Shown: piece by piece, positions 59,442 through 64,000 of the stretch
Numbering within the stretch: the stretch's first letter is position 1
Layout: each line of letters opens with the position of its first letter
DNA from: AWTP1-13 sp033764875
GTDB lineage: Bacteria; Pseudomonadota; Alphaproteobacteria; Rhizobiales; Hyphomicrobiaceae
Length of the DNA: 64,000 nt
Assembly: GCA_033764875.1 (NCBI GenBank)
Contig: JANRIO010000004.1
Coordinates: forward strand, 99,793 to 163,792
Direction: 5' to 3'
The notes under the pieces: generated by a model
Databases searched by the model: none
The model's input: only the letters and a program-made list of their open reading frames with translations
What the model was told of the DNA's origin: nothing
Translations under genes and position numbers: made by a program

Positions 59442-59751
59442 AGCGCTTTCCGTTCCTTGGGAACCGGATGCGCGCGCTATGCACTTGATTGTGCGCGCAT
59501 CTTCACGCGACACACTCTGACGCGTGATCGCGATCTGCTCCAGCGTTCCTGCGCATTCATTGTCTCTGCAGGAAGTCATGGTCGGGCTCGTCCCGACCAT
59601 CCATCCATCCACATGCTCCGGTGCGCGTGGCGGGTTGGATCCTCGGGACAAGCCCGAGGATGACATGGGGAAGCATAGCCTTGCTCCAGCGCGCTCGCAA
59701 AGCGCACGCACGAGCCTCGCGACAACGGTGTGGGCCGCGGGCGCGGATCGC
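59442..59751. repeat. Convergent gap filled with palindromic intergenic repeats
   Basis: 310 bases between convergent genes, no gene seen. Right after the stop is a GCGC-rich stretch with CCGGATGCGCGC and GTGCGCGCATC, an imperfect inverted repeat. Then come two perfect hairpins: ATGGTCGGG-ctcgt-CCCGACCAT (59578-59600) and ATCCTCGGG-acaag-CCCGAGGAT (59639-59661), each 9-bp stem and 5-base loop. Elements of this type recur in intergenic DNA of many alphaproteobacteria. They may also end transcription for both genes. Confidence 0.7.
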
Positions 59752-62007
59752 TCAACGGAAGAGATAGATCGGGCTCGACCACGCCCTGTGCCCGTCCTCC
59801 TGCTGCACACGGACGTAGAGCGCCGTGTCGCCGCGGTCGCGCAGGGCGACCGGGAGCCGCATTGCGAGCCTGACATGCGTCATCCGCTCCGGCAGCCGCT
59901 GCAGGGAAACGGTGCGAGCGAGACCGCCGGCGTCGAACAGCCTCGGCTCGAGGCCGATCTCGTCCAGCGGCACCGTGCCCTGGACCAGCGCCGTCTCGAA
60001 CGTCAGCGCGCCGCCCCTCGCCTGCTCCAGCCAGAGATCGATGCCGCCGTAGTTGCCGGTCGTCACCGCCTTCCAGGCGATGCCGCCGGGGCTCTGCTCC
60101 CTGATGCCGCGGTCGAGGTTCCAGTTGTTGAACACCGAGGCCGCCTTGATGGCGTTGCCTGCGATGGCGAGCCTGCCGTCCCAGGTCGTGGTGCGGGCGC
60201 GGCCGCGGTACTCGGCGCCCTCGTAGACGAGGCGGACGCGGGCTCCGAGGTCGTCGCGGGCGTACGGGCGATGGGTGGCAAGGCAATCGCGGCCGCTGAA
60301 GATGTCGACGCGCTCGATCGGCGCCGAGCCCACGGCGCTCACCTGCAGCTCGACTGTCGCGCCCTCGGCGACGCGAGCGATATCGCCCATCAGCAGCGTG
60401 CGCGCGGCGTAGGCGTCCGAGGCCCCGTAGGCGGGATCGCGCAGGAACACCTGCGCGTCCGTGCTCGTCTGCGCCGTCACGTCGAGCAGCATGCGGTTGC
60501 CCGTGGTGCCGTAGTGCCGCCTGCGGCGCATGCACTCGAAGATGGCGTCGCGGTCGAGGCGCTCGGCGAGGAAGCAGGTCAGGCCGCCATAGCTGCCGAA
60601 GAACGATGCGCCCGGATAGCAGGAGCCCGGCCGCCCCTTGTGACCATCGGAATTGGCGACGACGCCGACCCGGTAGCCCTTCTCGAGCGCATCGTGCAGG
60701 ATCCACTCGAAGGTGCCCCAGGCGGAGTGGACCTCCACCGCCGTCTCCAGGGCATCGTGGGCGTACTTGATATCCGCGTAGCGGCCCCCGACGTGGGCCA
60801 TGACCACGCAGTCGCGGCCCTTCAGCTTGGCAAAAAGCGCGTGCGCGTCGTGCGCGTCGGTCGCCTCGTCGGCGAAATCCACTGGCTCGACGAGCTGGGC
60901 GTGCGAGGAGCGATGGATGGTCTCGCCCTCGTGCCGGAAATGCACGTTGCGGTCGCCGCCGACGGCAGTGTTGGCCGACCATTCGTAGCCCGGGATGCAG
61001 ACGAAGCGGCCAGGCACGTCGAACTCGGCCGACAGCAGGTTGAGCTCCTCCCAGAACGCCTTGCTGATCTGGAAGTCGTTGCCCTGGTGCCCCATGACAT
61101 CGAGGAAGGCCCTGTCGCGCCCGAACGCGAAATACTCCCGCGCGCTGTTGGTGCCGAGCGTCTCGTTGGACTGGCCGTGGGTGTCGCCCCAGAAGTGGAC
61201 GCGCGCGGCGCTCTCCGGCACGACCTGCAGCGGGTTGGCGCGGCAGAGCTCGCGGCCCTCGGTGTCGCGCACGGTCACGGCGACGTCGCCCGTCGCGTTG
61301 CAGACGAGATCATTGACGAAGGCGGCGAAGTCCCCGGGCTTGAAGCGGATCTCAGGGGGAAGCCCCTTCAGGGGGCCCTCCGCCTCGAGCCGCAGCGCGA
61401 CGTCGAGCCGGTCGGAGGGATTGCCCCACTTGTCGTCGGCCTTGACGGCGAGGCGGAAGCGCTCGCCCGTGCGCACCTGCGTCGGCAGCACGGCGCGCCA
61501 CCTGACACCCGGCCCCGGCACGATGGCGATCTGCGGGCTGGCGGCGAGCGCGACGTAGTCGTAGGTCGCGATCGGGTCGGCGAAGACGCGGAACTCGAAG
61601 GCGCTCTCGCAGTAGGTCTGCAGGCGGATGCCGGGCGAGCCCCAGCGCCGATCGCCGAAGCGGACCGTGATGGTGTCGCCGGGCTTCAGGAAATCCTTGG
61701 CGACGCCGATATAGAGCGAGCGGCTCCACGGCCTGATGTTGCGCTTGAACTCCCACTTGGTCTCCAGCACCGCGCCGTTGGACGCCTCGACCGTCGTGTA
61801 GCCCTGCGCCTTGGGGTCGGTGAACTGCACGGGGCCGAAGTCGGTCGCGAAGCGGAAGCCGATCTTGATGGAGCCCGTGTCATCGACGCCGAAGGCGCCC
61901 GCCGTGTAGGTGAGCGTGAAACTCTGCATCGAGCCCGCCTCGAAGGCCCCCGACGGCTCCAGCACGGCGCTGCCCATGAGATCCGGGCGATAGGGAGAGT
62001 ATGGCAT
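59752..62007 (-). CDS. DUF3604-family protein with PHP-like metal motifs
   Basis: 751-residue protein. The middle shows PHP-phosphoesterase-like motifs: VHFWGDTHGQSNETLG, FVCIPGYEWSA, VMAHVGGRY, VEVHSAWGTFEW and VVANSDGHKGRPG, each placing His, Asp or Glu at expected metal positions. Flanking N- and C-terminal parts look beta-rich. No signal peptide is seen. DUF3604 proteins have no established function; a metal-dependent hydrolase is the best inference. The ATG at 62007 is followed at once by the family-like MPYSPYRPDLMGSAVLEPSG start; the frame upstream is low-complexity. Confidence 0.85.
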   Translation of the reverse strand: MPYSPYRPDLMGSAVLEPSGAFEAGSMQSFTLTYTAGAFGVDDTGSIKIGFRFATDFGPVQFTDPKAQGYTTVEASNGAVLETKWEFKRNIRPWSRSLYIGVAKDFLKPGDTITVRFGDRRWGSPGIRLQTYCESAFEFRVFADPIATYDYVALAASPQIAIVPGPGVRWRAVLPTQVRTGERFRLAVKADDKWGNPSDRLDVALRLEAEGPLKGLPPEIRFKPGDFAAFVNDLVCNATGDVAVTVRDTEGRELCRANPLQVVPESAARVHFWGDTHGQSNETLGTNSAREYFAFGRDRAFLDVMGHQGNDFQISKAFWEELNLLSAEFDVPGRFVCIPGYEWSANTAVGGDRNVHFRHEGETIHRSSHAQLVEPVDFADEATDAHDAHALFAKLKGRDCVVMAHVGGRYADIKYAHDALETAVEVHSAWGTFEWILHDALEKGYRVGVVANSDGHKGRPGSCYPGASFFGSYGGLTCFLAERLDRDAIFECMRRRRHYGTTGNRMLLDVTAQTSTDAQVFLRDPAYGASDAYAARTLLMGDIARVAEGATVELQVSAVGSAPIERVDIFSGRDCLATHRPYARDDLGARVRLVYEGAEYRGRARTTTWDGRLAIAGNAIKAASVFNNWNLDRGIREQSPGGIAWKAVTTGNYGGIDLWLEQARGGALTFETALVQGTVPLDEIGLEPRLFDAGGLARTVSLQRLPERMTHVRLAMRLPVALRDRGDTALYVRVQQEDGHRAWSSPIYLFR

Positions 62008-62329
62008 ACGCGCTCCGCGCGGGATGTGCTTCTGTCGTGCTGTCGCCGCGTGCCATCCCGTGCGCCGCGACGGCTTGGTATCTCCTCTCAGTCGGCGCAG
62101 CGCAACAGCAAAAAGTGGCGACGCGGAGGATGTATGATCCACCTGTGCGGCGGCCAGCACCAACCGGCGCAACCGCCGCCATCGCAGGATGACGCACTAC
62201 CCGCGTCATCCCTCCGATTGCCGTCGTGCCCGTGCAGGGTCGCGGGCTTCTTCCGTAGTCGGCCGAAGAGGGACCAAGCACGCGCGAGTGCGCGGGGTCG
62301 CGTCTGAACGACCCTGCCAAGCCCGCTGC
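62008..62329. other. Gene-free stretch with one strong hairpin
   Basis: 322 bases between two minus-strand genes, no gene seen. It contains GGATGACGC-actaccc-GCGTCATCC (62187-62211), a perfect 9-bp stem with a 7-base loop and no T-run. It is likely another copy of a dispersed palindromic element or a messenger-stabilising hairpin downstream of the LLM-family gene. Promoter elements for the DUF3604 gene are not obvious. Confidence 0.55.
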
Positions 62330-63418
62330 TCAGCCCTTGAGCGCGGCGTTGACGGCCGGCAGCACCTTCTCCGCCAGCAGCACCATGGAGCGCCGCGCCA
62401 GGCTCACGTCCTGCCAGTCGTGGCCGGCGTAGTAGAGGGTGCCGAAGGGGCCGACCTCCTCGCGGAACTTGAGGATCTCGTCGGCGACCTTGGCCGGCGA
62501 GCCCCAGATCACGAGCTTGTCGCAGACGTAGTCGACCGTCACGTCCGCGTCGGGCATGCTGCGGTCGGCCTTGAACAGCTCCGAGCGGCCGTTCTTGATC
62601 AGCTTGCGCGAGAGATTGCCATAGTACTGGCGGTAGGGGCTGTTGGCGCTGGTCGCGTAGGCCTCGGCCGTCCGGTCGTCATCGGCAACGAAGATGCTTT
62701 TCGCCACGCGCCAGTTGGCGCCATCCACCGGCCGGCCGGCACGCTCGCAGCCTTCCACGTAGCGGGGCCAGTGCGTCTTCACCCACTGCGGCAGCAGGAA
62801 GTTGGCCGAGATCGGGTCCCAGCCGCGGGCGGCCGCCTCCGTCACGCCCTTGGAGAACGGTGCCACGGCGGTCACGACGATCGGCGGATGCGGCGTCTGC
62901 AGCGGACGCGGCACGAAGCCCTGACCGATGTCGGCCATGATCGTCCTCGCCGTCGAGATCTTCCAGTATTTGCCCTCGATGTCGTAGGGCGCGTCGGTGC
63001 TCCAGATGGCGAGCACCTGGTTGATGGCCTCCAGGAACATGGCGTTGCGGTCGGCGTCGAGGTTGCCGAAAATCTCCGCATCCGACAGCAGCCCGCCCGG
63101 GCTGATGCCCAGGATGAAGCGGCCGTCGAGCAGGTGATCGAGCATGGCGGCATTGGCCGCCGTCTGCGCGGGATGGGCATTGGGCATGTTGACGGTGCCG
63201 GTGCCGAGGCGGATGCGCTTCGTTACGTCCACCAGCGTCGCCAGGAACATCATGCCGGAGGTGATGTTCTCCGACAGGTCGGTCACGTGCTCGCCGACCA
63301 GCCCTTCGACGAAGCCCAGCTCATCGGCAAGAATGAAGGCGTCCCGGTCCTCGCGCAGGGATTGGCGCCAGTCCTTACCCAGCGGATGGATCGGCATGGT
63401 GAAGAAGCCGAGCTGCAT
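62330..63418 (-). CDS. LLM-class flavin-dependent oxidoreductase
   Basis: 362-residue luciferase-like TIM-barrel protein: MQLGFFTMPIHPLG start, GLVGEHVTD, RIRLGTGTVNMPNAHPA, LDHLLDGRFILGISPGGL and VWGSPAKVADE-type C-terminus (IWGSPAKVADEILKF). It should use reduced FMN (or F420) to oxidise a substrate with oxygen. A GAGGAG Shine-Dalgarno supports the ATG at 63418; the upstream in-frame residues are low-complexity. The flavin reductase at 44911-45552 could supply FMNH2. Confidence 0.9.
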   Translation of the reverse strand: MQLGFFTMPIHPLGKDWRQSLREDRDAFILADELGFVEGLVGEHVTDLSENITSGMMFLATLVDVTKRIRLGTGTVNMPNAHPAQTAANAAMLDHLLDGRFILGISPGGLLSDAEIFGNLDADRNAMFLEAINQVLAIWSTDAPYDIEGKYWKISTARTIMADIGQGFVPRPLQTPHPPIVVTAVAPFSKGVTEAAARGWDPISANFLLPQWVKTHWPRYVEGCERAGRPVDGANWRVAKSIFVADDDRTAEAYATSANSPYRQYYGNLSRKLIKNGRSELFKADRSMPDADVTVDYVCDKLVIWGSPAKVADEILKFREEVGPFGTLYYAGHDWQDVSLARRSMVLLAEKVLPAVNAALKG

Positions 63419-64000
63419 GGGGTGGTCTCCTCGTCTTGGCTCGCGGCAGTCTCCACCGTCCCGGGCCCCGACCGCAACAGCCATCGCGTGGCAAGATCAG
63501 GACAGACGCTGTCGCGCCTTCGGGCAACGCCACTGCGCGGCGCGCAGTGCCTGCGGCGGCACTTGGGGAATGTGGGTGCGCCACTCGCGACGCGTACGCC
63601 CGGATCCCCTCTCCCCATGCAGCGAAGCTCTTTGCGTCCCGGAAGCCGCGCGAGCGCGGCTTCCGGGGTCTTGCCCGGTTCGGCAGGACCGCGCGGATCC
63701 CGGACAGGCGCTGTGCGCCTTCCGGGACCGCAATTGGAGAGGACAGAGCCGCGAGCGGCGGCGCTGGGGCTGGATGCGCCGGTCTCCCTGTCCCGCGAAT
63801 GTCTTTCGATGTCACCACGCGCCACGCGCCATCACCCCGCGGGCCATCGGCGCGCGGGCATGCAAGGGGCTGCGGACGGCACGGCTGCGCCAAATCGAAC
63901 GTTCAAGATCGGCGCCACCGCGCCGTCCGCGCAGGATTTTGGGCATGAGCTCGCACTTACTGATCTCTGTCGCCGCGGACTTGCACCGACGGCGGCGAGG
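63419..64000. repeat. Intergenic DNA with three strong hairpins, window end
   Basis: 582 bases without a gene I can support. Hairpins: CACTGCGC-ggc-GCGCAGTG (63531-63549); CCCGGAAGCCGCG-cgag-CGCGGCTTCCGGG (63638-63667, 13-bp perfect stem); and a 13-bp stem with one bulged C, TCCCGGA-c-AGGCGC-tgt-GCGCCT-TCCGGGA with the bulge at 63705 (63698-63727). They resemble dispersed palindromic elements of GC-rich alphaproteobacteria. A short open frame from 63945 to the edge is too short to judge. Confidence 0.6.

Noticed and set aside
63945..64000. Start of a plus-strand gene at the window edge.
   Set aside because: Only about 18 codons are visible, with a weak ribosome site and no recognisable sequence.
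1..64000. Mobile element or genomic island signatures.
   Set aside because: No transposase, integrase, tRNA-associated repeat or attachment-site pair was found; only short palindromic repeats occur.

Overview
The window is a dense, very GC-rich bacterial segment with strongly GC-ending codons, many 4-base ATGA/GTGA gene overlaps and no ribosomal or transfer RNA genes. Gene content (TauT-type ABC importers, N-methylhydantoinases, a BKACE/DUF849 enzyme, a CtaG/CopD oxidase cluster) and the short palindromic intergenic repeats suggest an alphaproteobacterium, perhaps Hyphomicrobiales-like. That placement is inference; no marker gene is present. I saw no transposase, integrase, phage gene or CRISPR array.

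Layout. (1) 1-7040, respiration: the 5' part of a formate dehydrogenase major subunit with an in-frame TGA at 1007-1009, followed by a hairpin matching the E. coli SECIS layout, so this is a selenoprotein. Next comes an oxidase operon: CtaG, a CopD-like protein, subunit II, a fused subunit I-III and a small membrane protein. Subunit II has lost the CuA ligands, so it is probably a quinol oxidase. (2) 7117-8972: an ScfR/RamB-like regulator and a small divergent gene. (3) 9016-17636: a GntR-controlled catabolic cluster with a TauT-type ABC importer, a cysteine hydrolase, an acetoacetate decarboxylase-like protein, two paralogous amidohydrolase-fold proteins without the usual first metal motif, and an acyl-CoA ligase. 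(4) 17744-26012: a second GntR cluster with HyuA/HyuB, an isochorismatase-like protein lacking the nucleophile cysteine, an ICL/PEP-mutase-family lyase and divergent LeuC/LeuD-type hydro-lyase subunits. Together these could form a ring-opening, hydration and aldol-cleavage pathway. (5) 26041-33989: a likely nine-gene operon for a C3 sulfonate (importer, HpsN-type dehydrogenase, SDR, zinc alcohol dehydrogenase, sulfopyruvate decarboxylase ComDE). (6) 34375-36276: BKACE and a DapA-family aldolase. (7) 36481-44888: a plus-strand run of epimerase, SDR, FAD monooxygenase and a complete dipeptide/oligopeptide-type ABC importer with fused ATPases. (8) 44911-51005: a hydantoin module (racemase, D-carbamoylase, flavin reductase; divergent D-hydantoinase, MAPEG protein, VAO-family oxidase).

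(9) 51017-58173 is the most unusual region. Three genes of an NHLM-type bacteriocin exporter (HlyD-like adaptor, C39-peptidase ABC protein, second ABC protein) are followed on the same strand by a 474-residue His/Gly/Ala-rich protein. It begins with a textbook double-glycine leader and carries four exact-length 27-residue repeats and a long His-rich amphipathic C-terminus. The cargo looks like a large secreted repeat protein rather than a small bacteriocin.

(10) 58605-64000: an orphan PhnD-like protein, a DUF3604 protein, an LLM-family flavin oxidoreductase and repeat-bearing intergenic DNA.
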